Part shown: piece after piece, positions 34,901-42,184 of the stretch
Numbering within the stretch: the stretch's first letter is position 1
Layout of the letters: each line of letters starts with the position of its first letter
Assembly: GCA_013289065.1 (NCBI GenBank)
Contig: JABDAP010000013.1
Location: forward strand, 1-43,482
Reading direction: 5' to 3'
DNA from: Bacteroidota bacterium
GTDB taxonomy: Bacteria > Bacteroidota > Bacteroidia > Chitinophagales > Chitinophagaceae
DNA length: 43,482 nt
The notes under the pieces: model-generated
The model's input: only the letters and a program-made list of their open reading frames with translations
Databases searched by the model: none
What the model was told of the DNA's origin: nothing
Position numbers and translations under genes: made by a program

Positions 34901-37514
34901 CGCCACCTGCCATTGTATAGGTAGCCTTCCAGTTATTGGCGCCCGTGTTGGTTACTGCTGCCGCATTGCCTGCAACGGTAACAGTTGGTGTGGCAATGGT
35001 TTCAGAAGATGTAAAGCTGAGGGTTATGATATCTCCCGCTTTTGCCAATAATGTATTTGAATTATTTGATGCAATAAATACAGATGAAAGCGTTGGCGCA
35101 GTTTTATCAAACGTTACACTACTGCTGTTCGTTGTTGCAGTTACCGGCACGCCTGCATTTCCCGCAACATCATTAAATGAAATATTAAATGATACTGTAC
35201 CCGTTGCATCACTGTTTGCCATTGTATAAGTTGCCTGCCAGTTATTACCGCTTGTATTGATCACGGTTATTGTATTGCCTGCAATAGTTACAGATGGTGT
35301 TGTAATGGTTTCGGAAGATGTAAACCCGAGTGTTACAATATCTCCTGCTTTTGCCAATGAAGTATTTGAATTATTTGATGCGATCGTTGCCGATGTGAGT
35401 GTGGGTATCTGCGTATCGACAACAATATTTTTCTGTCCGCCCAGCGACGCTACGCCACCAACGGTTGGTAAGGTTACAGATGCATTATTCCCAAAAGCAT
35501 CTTTTATGGTTGCTCCCGCTATTGATAAGGCTGTGGTAGATGTGTAGTCAAGGTCGGCGCTGTTTTCACCTCCGCCAATTACATAATTAAAATTCAGTGT
35601 TGGTGTACCGCTGCCTGATGAATAGGTTACGGTTGCACCCGAATTTAAACTAAGTGCCGGCGTACCCGTAACAGAAACTGCAGAACTGAATACAACGGTT
35701 ACCACAATGGTATTACCCGCTTTATAAGACCCGTTTGCAGTAGATGCACTGACAGAACTTACCACCGGTGCAGTGGTTACACTTAATATCGATCCGTTGG
35801 TGGTACCTACTGTGTTCACTCCTTTCGCCCTGAAATAATAAGTGGTTGATGCATTCAACCCTGTTATCGTTCCTGAAACTGCGGTAAGGCCAACATCGGC
35901 ATTAATAGTTGACGGCGATGCTGTAACGGAAGAAGGCGATGTAAGCGATGAATTGGCTGCATATTCAAAACCGGCAGTTGTGGTGGCGCCTTTATCATTA
36001 ATATTTCCGCTTACTGCAAAACCGGATGAGGTTACAGCACTGCTTCCCAATGTTGTAACCACTGGTGCTGCATCGGTAGTAAAATTAACAGGATTATTTG
36101 TTGCGGAATTGATGTTGTATGCATAACCGCTACTGGTACCGTTATCGTTTCGGTCAATTACCATGGCACGGTATGTTTGTCCCGCCGAAAGATTGGTTAC
36201 AGATACCGATGTTCCCGTTCCATTGAACACGCAGTACCAACCGCTTGTTGTGATCTGTCCGCCGGAAGCCAATGCTGTATTGGCAATATAATTAACATCC
36301 TGTATGGGCGCCGCCGTACCTGAAGAAGTATTTTTTATAAATACTGCACGCTTACTTCCATTACCATTGCTCCAGTTCAGGTCGGCCGTTGTTGCTGCAA
36401 TATTTGAAATAACTACATTGCTTGCCTGGGTGGTTGGTATCGCTACAGTAGCAAAGTTGCCGATATTGGTTCCCGTAGTTGTGTTATAGGTCTGCGCACC
36501 ACCCGTTCCATTATATGTTACCATCATCGCCCGGTAAGTGGTTCCATCGGACAGGCCCAATAATGAAACACCTGTTCCTGTGCCATTATATACACAGTAC
36601 CACCCGCTACCGCCTATCTGTGTGCCCGATCCAAAAACTGCATTATCAGTATATGCCGTACCATCAACAGGTGCAGCTGTTCCGCTGCTTGCATGTGTAA
36701 GAAATACAGCTGTTGCATCCCCATTTCCGTTTGCCCAGCTCAATGTTGCGATATCGGGGCCGCGGTTTGAAGAAAGAAATGATGAGACCCTTGTTGAAGG
36801 AGCAATAGTTGCCGGGAAATCAAAAACAAGGTTATCCACTAATACCGGAATGCCTGCAGACGGGATAACAAACCTGATCTCGTCCATGAATTGCCAGTTG
36901 GTTCCAAACGTAATGTTGATACCGGAAAAATTATCCGAACCATTGGTAACGCCATCTCCATAGGCGAGATCTGTAGTTGACGAACTAAATAATGTACCGT
37001 TATTACTGCTTAAACTGATCTGTCCTTCCCCCATCATTTTATGCGCCCTGAATCCCTGAATAGTGATGAGTGCGCTGTTACCCTGGCCGATGGCAACATA
37101 CATGCTTCTGAGTGCAAAATCGCCCAGCGCACTGGTTGTATCACCGGCGCTTGGTGAAAAGTGGATCCGGTAATCGCCGCCACCTGGCTGCCCGTTTCCG
37201 GGAATAGCGCCGCCGGTAGTGTAGTTAAAAGCGAATGCCTGTGTGCCTGTATTAAAAAGGCTGCCGGGCGGAACACCCAGGAACGAATAAGTGCTGCCCG
37301 TAATGCTTACCGGCGCCGCATATGAATAAACCAGCGAGCCGATCTTTAGTATGCGTGATGAAAGCGGGTTATTACCACTGTAACTCTCAAAATTATCGTT
37401 TGCCGGAATGGTTTGAGCATTTGTTCCTGCCGGAAGAAAGCAGATGCACAGGAATATGCATAACAGGATAGTGATCTTTTTATTCAAATACCGGGGAGTG
37501 GTAAATGGATACAT
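31923..37514 (-). CDS. giant multi-domain surface adhesin with CHU_C type B sorting domain
   Basis: An 1863-residue secreted protein. Order: signal peptide (about 1-33); N-terminal domain (34-240); two FN3-like domains (about 241-485) containing the repeated GWYCV(Y/F)NGTGT words; a third FN3-like domain (about 486-583); an Ig-like domain (584-703); six 103-residue Ig-like repeats (704-1321) each starting near IASNN and ending FDK(T/S)xP; further Ig/cadherin-like domains (1322-1613); a PKD-like domain (about 1614-1698); and a C-terminal gliding-motility/CHU_C domain (about 1773-1863, SPNNDGINDKLFV and IFNRFGKIVYES). The last domain marks export by type IX secretion. The PorP/SprF gene follows in the operon. 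Likely cell-surface attachment or gliding; the ligand is unknown. Confidence 0.92.
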   Translation of the reverse strand: MYPFTTPRYLNKKITILLCIFLCICFLPAGTNAQTIPANDNFESYSGNNPLSSRILKIGSLVYSYAAPVSITGSTYSFLGVPPGSLFNTGTQAFAFNYTTGGAIPGNGQPGGGDYRIHFSPSAGDTTSALGDFALRSMYVAIGQGNSALITIQGFRAHKMMGEGQISLSSNNGTLFSSSTTDLAYGDGVTNGSDNFSGINITFGTNWQFMDEIRFVIPSAGIPVLVDNLVFDFPATIAPSTRVSSFLSSNRGPDIATLSWANGNGDATAVFLTHASSGTAAPVDGTAYTDNAVFGSGTQIGGSGWYCVYNGTGTGVSLLGLSDGTTYRAMMVTYNGTGGAQTYNTTTGTNIGNFATVAIPTTQASNVVISNIAATTADLNWSNGNGSKRAVFIKNTSSGTAAPIQDVNYIANTALASGGQITTSGWYCVFNGTGTSVSVTNLSAGQTYRAMVIDRNDNGTSSGYAYNINSATNNPVNFTTDAAPVVTTLGSSAVTSSGFAVSGNINDKGATTTAGFEYAANSSLTSPSSVTASPSTINADVGLTAVSGTITGLNASTTYYFRAKGVNTVGTTNGSILSVTTAPVVSSVSASTANGSYKAGNTIVVTVVFSSAVSVTGTPALSLNSGATVTYSSGSGTPTLNFNYVIGGGENSADLDYTSTTALSIAGATIKDAFGNNASVTLPTVGGVASLGGQKNIVVDTQIPTLTSATIASNNSNTSLAKAGDIVTLGFTSSETITTPSVTIAGNTITVINTSGNNWQATYTMANSDATGTVSFNISFNDVAGNAGVPVTATTNSSSVTFDKTAPTLSSVFIASNNSNTLLAKAGDIITLSFTSSETIATPTVTVAGNAAAVTNTGANNWKATYTMAGGDATGAVSFNISFNDAAGNAGVPVTATTNSSSVTFDKTAPTLSPVSIASNNSNTSLAKAGDIITLSFTSSETIATPAVTVAGNTAAVTSTGANNWQATYTMSGGDATGNVSFNISFNDITGNAGTPVTATTNSSSVTFDKTAPSLASVTIASNNTIPSLAKTGDVVTLSFTSSETIATPTVTIEGNPATVNNIASNNWQATYTMAGGDATGAVSFTVAFTDIAGNAATPVTATTNSSNVSFDKTLPTLLSVAIASNNANASLAKTGNLITVSFTSSETITAPTVTIAGNTVTATNTNANNWKATYTIANSDAAGVVPFTIAFSDLAGNAGSVVSTTTNTSKVTFDKSSPALSFVSVRSDNTDSSLATVGNIVTVSFVSSETITVASVTVAGNTAVISNNGSNNWSANYTMAAGDASGVVVFNIAYADLSGNSGTAVTASTNNTKVVFDKSAPVINSINRLLPLNAATTGSSLVYRVTFSEAVKGVSASSFILTATGTATANITSISASSGTVIDVTVDQAAGIGTLRLDLKNSGTNISDAAGNAISAGYSSGQTYTLNSKISFTSSANTLAVCQNTSATSIGQLLAVTDNDNGPTITWSVVTLPLHGTLNGFPATAVSNGNSIAAAGLTYTPANGYNGADVFTIQASDGNSVITATISVTVGQLPVITVATSQGTILCGAVTLPLTASGAAVYTWNYNGVLIPNAASAQLIISNTGAYTANGTDANGCSNTSTAITITQLQKPTAAFVANSSCINKPVTFINQSVVTNSGAVTYAWDNGNNGTSSAASPVFTYTAQANYNVKLVVTSTACPSLTDNITKPINIDAPAVAVRMPTINTPINTPVPLQARAGNTFVWSPSAGLSSVITQNTTATILQQEEYTVTVTAASGCSVTDTILLRVFLQSDIMVANVFSPNNDGINDKLFVNLIGIRDFHYLRIFNRFGKIVYESTNAAEGWDGRLNGVNQPIDTYNWIAEAVDNNGAVIRKQGSVTILR
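33549..35402 (-). repeat. six tandem 309-bp repeats inside the adhesin gene
   Basis: Six units of exactly 103 codons span 1854 bp. Units R2 and R3 are nearly identical in long DNA stretches (compare plus-strand positions 34681-34885 with 34990-35194, offset 309). The outer units, especially R6, are more diverged. Such repeats can change number by recombination without shifting the frame. Confidence 0.93.
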
Positions 37515-37836
37515 GGATTTTATTTTAAGCAGTTCAACAGCTTTGCCGACTACAATTTACGGGCTTATTATTCTACGGATTTAAAAAATTTATTGTTACA
37601 TAAAGATTCATGGTTCCCGTTTATGCTTTAAAAATACTATCACGCAGGGTGCAAAACAAAAAAAAGAAATGAAAATTATATTATTAAATAACTATTACAT
37701 GAAGCTTACGGACGAAAAGAAAGATGGGCAAAGTGTCTTAGCGAACTTTGCGCGTATTGCTTTGCGCGCTTTGCGTTAAAAATAACTGCGGAGGCGCAGA
37801 GACGCAGAGTAGTTTAATAGCTCAATACATTATGCC
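37515..37836. other. 322-bp intergenic region upstream of the adhesin
   Basis: The part next to the adhesin (37515-37720) is AT-rich and should hold its promoter, though no clean TAnnTTTG box stands out. At 37731-37811 is a GC-rich repeat with the words CTTTGCGCG, GCTTTGCGTTAAAAATAA and GCGGAGGCGCAGAGACGCAG. It is related to the inverted repeat at 28350-28406. No gene is supported. Confidence 0.7.
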
Positions 37837-38850
37837 TTATAAAAGTGTAATCCCTAATCCCGGTTTGCCGGAGAGAGATACTTTGCCCTGATCAAAATGA
37901 ATACCGGCTGCTGCATCTTCCGATAATAACAGCGGGCCGTCTACATCCACATGGTCGAGCTGCGGGAGAAAATTGACAATGGCCGAAGAACCAATGCTGC
38001 ATTCATTCATACTGCCCATCATCACCTGCATGTTGAGCGATCTTGCTTTTTGTATCATCCGCAAAGCAGGTGTGATGCCGCTGCATTTGGTGAGTTTGAT
38101 ATTGATGCCATGAAAATAATGGTGACATTTCTCTACATCATTTTCAAACACGCAGCTTTCATCAGCAAACAAAGGGAGCGATGATCGTTCAAATAATATT
38201 TTCATTCCTTCCCAGTCATCTTTAGCCAGTGGCTGTTCGATAAACTCAACACCTAATGCAGCGAGTTGCGGGATCTTTTCCAAAGCTTCAGTAACAGTCC
38301 ATCCGGCATTTGCATCGATGCGTAGTGTTGCATCTGTGTGTTTGCGCAAAGCTTCAACAATGCGGATATCTTCATCCGTACCCAATTTTATTTTATAGAT
38401 GGGCCATGGTTTCGCCTTCATTTTGGTAACCATTTTTTCGATCGAATCAATGCCGATCGTATAATCTGTTACAGGTGTGTTTTCCCATTTTGTGTTCCAG
38501 AGTTCATACAAGGGTTTGCCTTTCATCTTCCCAAAAAGATCCCATGCGGCGATATCTAATGCACATACCAAAAACGGATCATTGGGAAATAAATGATGGA
38601 GATAGTGCCAGTAACGTTCCGGATCTGTTAATGCAAATTTCTCTACCAGTGTTCTTTTTGCTTCAAGATCAGCGATCATTTTTTCAACGCTTACTCCATA
38701 ATAAACAATAGCAGGTGCTTCACCATAACCAATAAAAGGGCCGAGTTCCAATGCAACCACCAATGATGGCTGGTGTGTTTTTGTACGCCCATTGGAAATA
38801 GTGAAAGGATATTCGAATGGTAGGTTTTGCTGGTGGTAGGTGAGTTTCAA
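37837..38850 (-). CDS. dipeptide epimerase (enolase superfamily, L-Ala-D/L-Glu epimerase-like)
   Basis: A 337-residue enolase-superfamily enzyme. The acid/base lysines are Lys153/Lys155 (KIK) and Lys252 (NIKLTK). The Mg2+ ligands are Asp179 (RIDAN), Glu205 (FIEQP) and Asp230 (ADES). The DXD motif VDVDGP (302-304) marks dipeptide epimerases, which turn over L-Ala-D-Glu from murein or other dipeptides. The start codon is TTG at 38850: no in-frame ATG lies in the plausible upstream range, and the N-terminus MKLTYHQQNLPFEYPFTISN matches the family. A CCCCTTCAGGGG repeat lies in the leader. Confidence 0.88.
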   Translation of the reverse strand: MKLTYHQQNLPFEYPFTISNGRTKTHQPSLVVALELGPFIGYGEAPAIVYYGVSVEKMIADLEAKRTLVEKFALTDPERYWHYLHHLFPNDPFLVCALDIAAWDLFGKMKGKPLYELWNTKWENTPVTDYTIGIDSIEKMVTKMKAKPWPIYKIKLGTDEDIRIVEALRKHTDATLRIDANAGWTVTEALEKIPQLAALGVEFIEQPLAKDDWEGMKILFERSSLPLFADESCVFENDVEKCHHYFHGINIKLTKCSGITPALRMIQKARSLNMQVMMGSMNECSIGSSAIVNFLPQLDHVDVDGPLLLSEDAAAGIHFDQGKVSLSGKPGLGITLL

Positions 38851-38858
38851 TGTTTGTC

Positions 38859-39015
38859 TTTTTTTACCCCTGCCCCTGAAGGGGAATGAGATTATTTGGA
38901 GGGCAAAGATAATATTATGAAGTGGAGATGATCAATATCAAAAAATATCTCTTTCAGAAGCGAGCTAAAAAAATAGCGCACTTTCTTCCCCTTTAGGGGC
39001 AGGGGTGAAAAAAAA
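38859..39015. repeat. inverted pair of the CCCCTAAAGGGG repeat between malQ and the epimerase
   Basis: Left unit (38859-38884): T7, ACCCC, TG, CCCCTGAAGGGG. Right unit (38988-39015): CCCCTTTAGGGG, CA, GGGGTG, A-run. The right unit begins 9 nt past the malQ stop. The left unit ends 9 nt before the epimerase TTG start. Confidence 0.9.
38904..38911 (-). promoter_or_regulatory. promoter of the dipeptide epimerase
   Basis: Minus-strand TATCTTTG with TTG 21 nt upstream (38933-38935), a full match to the Bacteroidota -33/-7 pattern. The transcript would start near 38897, so the CCCCTTCAGGGG repeat lies in the 5' leader. Confidence 0.6.
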
Positions 39016-39023
39016 TTCTTAAC

Positions 39024-42000
39024 TCATCTCCCACCCGCACCCACAAATCCCTTCAACTCTTCATTAAAAGAATCTGCTTGTAATAATTCTTCGAGTGTTA
39101 GATGCATCCTGTATTGCCAGTAGTGTTTGGGATTGGCGGGAATATTGATGCGTTCTTCATTAGGATCATTGCGGCGCAGCATTTCATCCATGCCTAACAG
39201 ATCCTGTAACTGGAACACACTCCACATGGCCGGTGAATACAGGTGTTGCAGGATAATCGTTTTATTGATCCATGCATCGCAGTAATGCGGCGCTTCGCCC
39301 AGTTGTCCGAGTTGCTGATTGTAAAATTTCTGGATCTTCTCCCTGTCTTCTTCCCACCAGCCGCGGATCGTACTCATATCATGCGTTGATGGCGTTACCA
39401 CACTTAAATAAGGCGCATCGTTCGGATGAAAAAATTCTTTGGTAGAATCTTTTGGCATGCGTTGGATCTCCAAACTTAATAAACCCAACTGGTGCATTAC
39501 TTCGGGAACACAATGCGGTACCATGCCAAGGTCTTCACCACATACCAGCATATTGGTTACGCGTTTTAATGCGGGTAATTTTTGTAAAGCTTCTTTCATC
39601 CAGAAATCATCCTGGCGGCGGAAGAAATAATTTACATATAGTTCGCGTAACTGTTGCTGTGTACCAAATTCAAGATTGCGGAAAGATGAAGTTCCTTCCA
39701 TACCAAACCGAAAATGAAATTGTAAACCATTTCCATTCTCTTCTTCAAACAAGATCACATTGCTCACAAGATCATACAATCCCTGTTTTATTTTTTCATG
39801 ATGCTCATCTGCTTCCAGCGTTGCAAAATGCTGTTCAATCAAACGCTGCGTTTTGAATTCGGGTTTTAATGAATACACACCGGCTTCTTCCTGTTTCAGA
39901 AAAAGGCTTTTCACCAATTCATTATCATAACCAAACACTTCCCACAAAACATTTTCGGTAATATAGGGTTGGGTATAACGTGCATGATCGAACCAGATAT
40001 TCTGACTGTTGAATTCGTTGATATGAACCGGAATGGCCGGAACAAAATACCCCATGATCCCTTCCACCGCGTCCATCGGTATGCTCCAGATGCGGAAGAA
40101 GCCGAGGATATGATCGATACGGAATGCATCAAAATAATCGCTCATCTGCGCGAAACGTTGTTTCCACCAGGTAAACCCATCTTCACGCATCCGCTGCCAG
40201 TTGTATGTAGGGAAACCCCAGTTCTGCCCCTTCACCGCAAAATCATCCGGCGGGGCGCCGGCCTGGCAATCGAGATGGTATAACTCGGGGCTCTGCCATG
40301 CATCTGCACCATGACGGTACACGCCGATCGCAATATCGCCTTTTACAATAATGCCGTTTGCATGTGCATACGCAGTAGCTTCTTTTAATTGCAAATGCAA
40401 TTGATACTGGATAAAATAATGCAGGCCGATATCTGTATACGCATCAGAATTTTTATCGGTTAATTTATTGATCTCTGCTGCATCATAGTTTTTATATGCG
40501 GGCCATTTACTAAAATCTACCGTGCCGTATTGATCACGCAAATAACAAAACGCAGCATACGGAACCAGCCAGTGTTTATTCTTTTCAAAATATGTATTGA
40601 AGTCTACGGTTTGAAAAACAGTGTCTTTGGTTTCTTTGTAAACATGAGAAACATATTCCCATTTGATCTTTGTTACTGCTTCGTAATCCACAGCGGGCAA
40701 GGCATTGAGCCTTTTCCGCTCTGTTTCTAATTTTTGCAAACGTTTGCGGGTAGTATCTGTAGAAATTTTTTCGAGATTGAGATAAACCGGGTGCAATGCA
40801 AATGCAGAAATAGCGGCATAGGGATATGAATCCATCCAGCTATGTGTGGCCGTTGTATCATTGACCGGCAGAAGCTGGATCATTTTTAACCCTGTCTGTT
40901 TTGCCCAATCTGTCAGCAGCTCCATATCAGCAAATTCGCCGATACCAAAACTTTTTTCACTGCGCAGGCTGAAAACGGGAATCGCAATGCCTGCACCTTT
41001 CCATGTATTGTTGGGTAATACGGCAAAGCCATCATTCAGTATCAGTTCGCGTTTTGATCTTCCGTTATCATGCAATACACGGTTGTTGCCATTCTCATAA
41101 CGGATGAATTGTTTATTGAAAACATCGTACACACCATATTTATAGGCAACAGGAAAAGTTGCTTTGGAAAGATCAAGTGAAATGGTATAAAAATCTTCGC
41201 CTTCTTTTCTGCTCATCAGCAAAGGATCCTGTGTTGACCAGTTCTGCAGTGTATCATCGCTTCCAAGCAGGCAAAGGGTTTGCCCTTTGGCAAGCAATGG
41301 TGTCTTTACTTTTAATGTATGTGTACTGTTTTTGGGTGAATTGCTTTTTACATCTGTATGATTTTCTTTCAGCAATACCTGTGCAAACGGTTCTGTGTAA
41401 AAAGTATTTTCAAAATAGCCCGCATAGTTCCATGCATCGATGATGAGTAATTCTTCGGCTTTGCTCTTTGCAAGGTTGATCGTTTTATCGTTGCCCCAAT
41501 CGTAATTGAGTATGCCATCCGCGTTGCGAAGGATATAATGATAAGTGATATCGTTGTCTGTTATGTCGCCTTTGTTTATATCGAGAACAAGGTACCAGTA
41601 TTCATCACTGAAATACTGAAGCGGTACTGCATTCTCCGTAACGCCGTTACCGAGTAAAGGATGATCGCCGCAAATAAATAATTCCTGCCCGTACTGTGTA
41701 TGAAAATGGATCTGGAAAATGATCTTCTGCAAGCCTGTTTTTTTTGTTGCTTTTTTTACAGCAATTGTTCTTTTAGCAGCCGGTTTTTCAGCAGCTGCTT
41801 TTTTTTCAGTTACATCACCTGATACTGTTGACCTTTTAATAGACGTTTTCTTATTCAATGGTACAGCTTTGGCCTTAGCCGTAGTTGTTGAAGCAACTTT
41901 ACTGTGACCATTTTCAGCAACAGGTTTTACCTGCCCTGCTGGTAGAGGCGCTATTGTTAGTTTACCGGTGGCCAAGATTACATTGTTTGGGGGTGCTAAT

Positions 42001-42080
42001 GTAATAAAAACAATGTGTAAAACAAACACAATTAGGTGAGTGATGAATGTAACGGGCGATTGAAGCAGGTTCCAACCCAT
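39024..42080 (-). CDS. malQ: 4-alpha-glucanotransferase, DPE2-like, with two CBM20 domains
   Basis: A 1018-residue disproportionating enzyme (GH77) that transfers maltosyl or glucosyl units between glucans. Two CBM20 starch-binding domains (about 118-218 and 254-352) precede the GH77 barrel (from about 360). The nucleophile is probably Asp656 (FRIDH), the acid Glu849 (CGEDLG) and the stabiliser Asp901 (STHDMS). A long insert between about 665 and 830 resembles plant DPE2. Residues 1-117 are unusual: a hydrophobic stretch (about 11-29), then a Lys/Ala-rich linker (60-115). No internal Met occurs before about residue 289, so ATG 42080 is the only obvious start. The enzyme is usually cytoplasmic. 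Confidence 0.93.
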   Translation of the reverse strand: MGWNLLQSPVTFITHLIVFVLHIVFITLAPPNNVILATGKLTIAPLPAGQVKPVAENGHSKVASTTTAKAKAVPLNKKTSIKRSTVSGDVTEKKAAAEKPAAKRTIAVKKATKKTGLQKIIFQIHFHTQYGQELFICGDHPLLGNGVTENAVPLQYFSDEYWYLVLDINKGDITDNDITYHYILRNADGILNYDWGNDKTINLAKSKAEELLIIDAWNYAGYFENTFYTEPFAQVLLKENHTDVKSNSPKNSTHTLKVKTPLLAKGQTLCLLGSDDTLQNWSTQDPLLMSRKEGEDFYTISLDLSKATFPVAYKYGVYDVFNKQFIRYENGNNRVLHDNGRSKRELILNDGFAVLPNNTWKGAGIAIPVFSLRSEKSFGIGEFADMELLTDWAKQTGLKMIQLLPVNDTTATHSWMDSYPYAAISAFALHPVYLNLEKISTDTTRKRLQKLETERKRLNALPAVDYEAVTKIKWEYVSHVYKETKDTVFQTVDFNTYFEKNKHWLVPYAAFCYLRDQYGTVDFSKWPAYKNYDAAEINKLTDKNSDAYTDIGLHYFIQYQLHLQLKEATAYAHANGIIVKGDIAIGVYRHGADAWQSPELYHLDCQAGAPPDDFAVKGQNWGFPTYNWQRMREDGFTWWKQRFAQMSDYFDAFRIDHILGFFRIWSIPMDAVEGIMGYFVPAIPVHINEFNSQNIWFDHARYTQPYITENVLWEVFGYDNELVKSLFLKQEEAGVYSLKPEFKTQRLIEQHFATLEADEHHEKIKQGLYDLVSNVILFEEENGNGLQFHFRFGMEGTSSFRNLEFGTQQQLRELYVNYFFRRQDDFWMKEALQKLPALKRVTNMLVCGEDLGMVPHCVPEVMHQLGLLSLEIQRMPKDSTKEFFHPNDAPYLSVVTPSTHDMSTIRGWWEEDREKIQKFYNQQLGQLGEAPHYCDAWINKTIILQHLYSPAMWSVFQLQDLLGMDEMLRRNDPNEERINIPANPKHYWQYRMHLTLEELLQADSFNEELKGFVGAGGR

Positions 42081-42129
42081 CTTTAGGGTGCGAAATGCAT
42101 CTTTGCCTCTGTCTTAAACTATTCATAAG

Positions 42130-42150
42130 CCCCTTTAGGGGTTGGGGTTT
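42130..42150. repeat. copy of the CCCCTAAAGGGG repeat between malQ and the carboxylase gene
   Basis: CCCCTTTAGGGGTTGGGGTTT lies between the divergent malQ and carboxylase starts, just upstream of the carboxylase -7 box. It may lie in the leader or promoter region of either gene. Confidence 0.87.
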
Positions 42151-42156
42151 AACTTA

Positions 42157-42164
42157 TATCTTTG
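42157..42164 (+). promoter_or_regulatory. -7 box for the acyl-CoA carboxylase gene
   Basis: TATCTTTG, 20 nt before ATG 42185. A TTG lies only 12 nt upstream (42142-42144), too near for an ideal -33. Confidence 0.5.
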
Positions 42165-42184
42165 TCCGCTAACAACCGTTCGCA

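Noticed and set aside
33549..35402. 309-bp repeats as a CRISPR array
   Set aside because: Units are large, contiguous and in one reading frame encoding an Ig-like domain, so this is an intragenic protein repeat.
33685..36963. Long open frames on the plus strand opposite the adhesin (up to about 205 codons)
   Set aside because: They repeat with the 309-bp period and mirror the adhesin repeats, with no start signals or recognisable protein families. They are antisense shadows.
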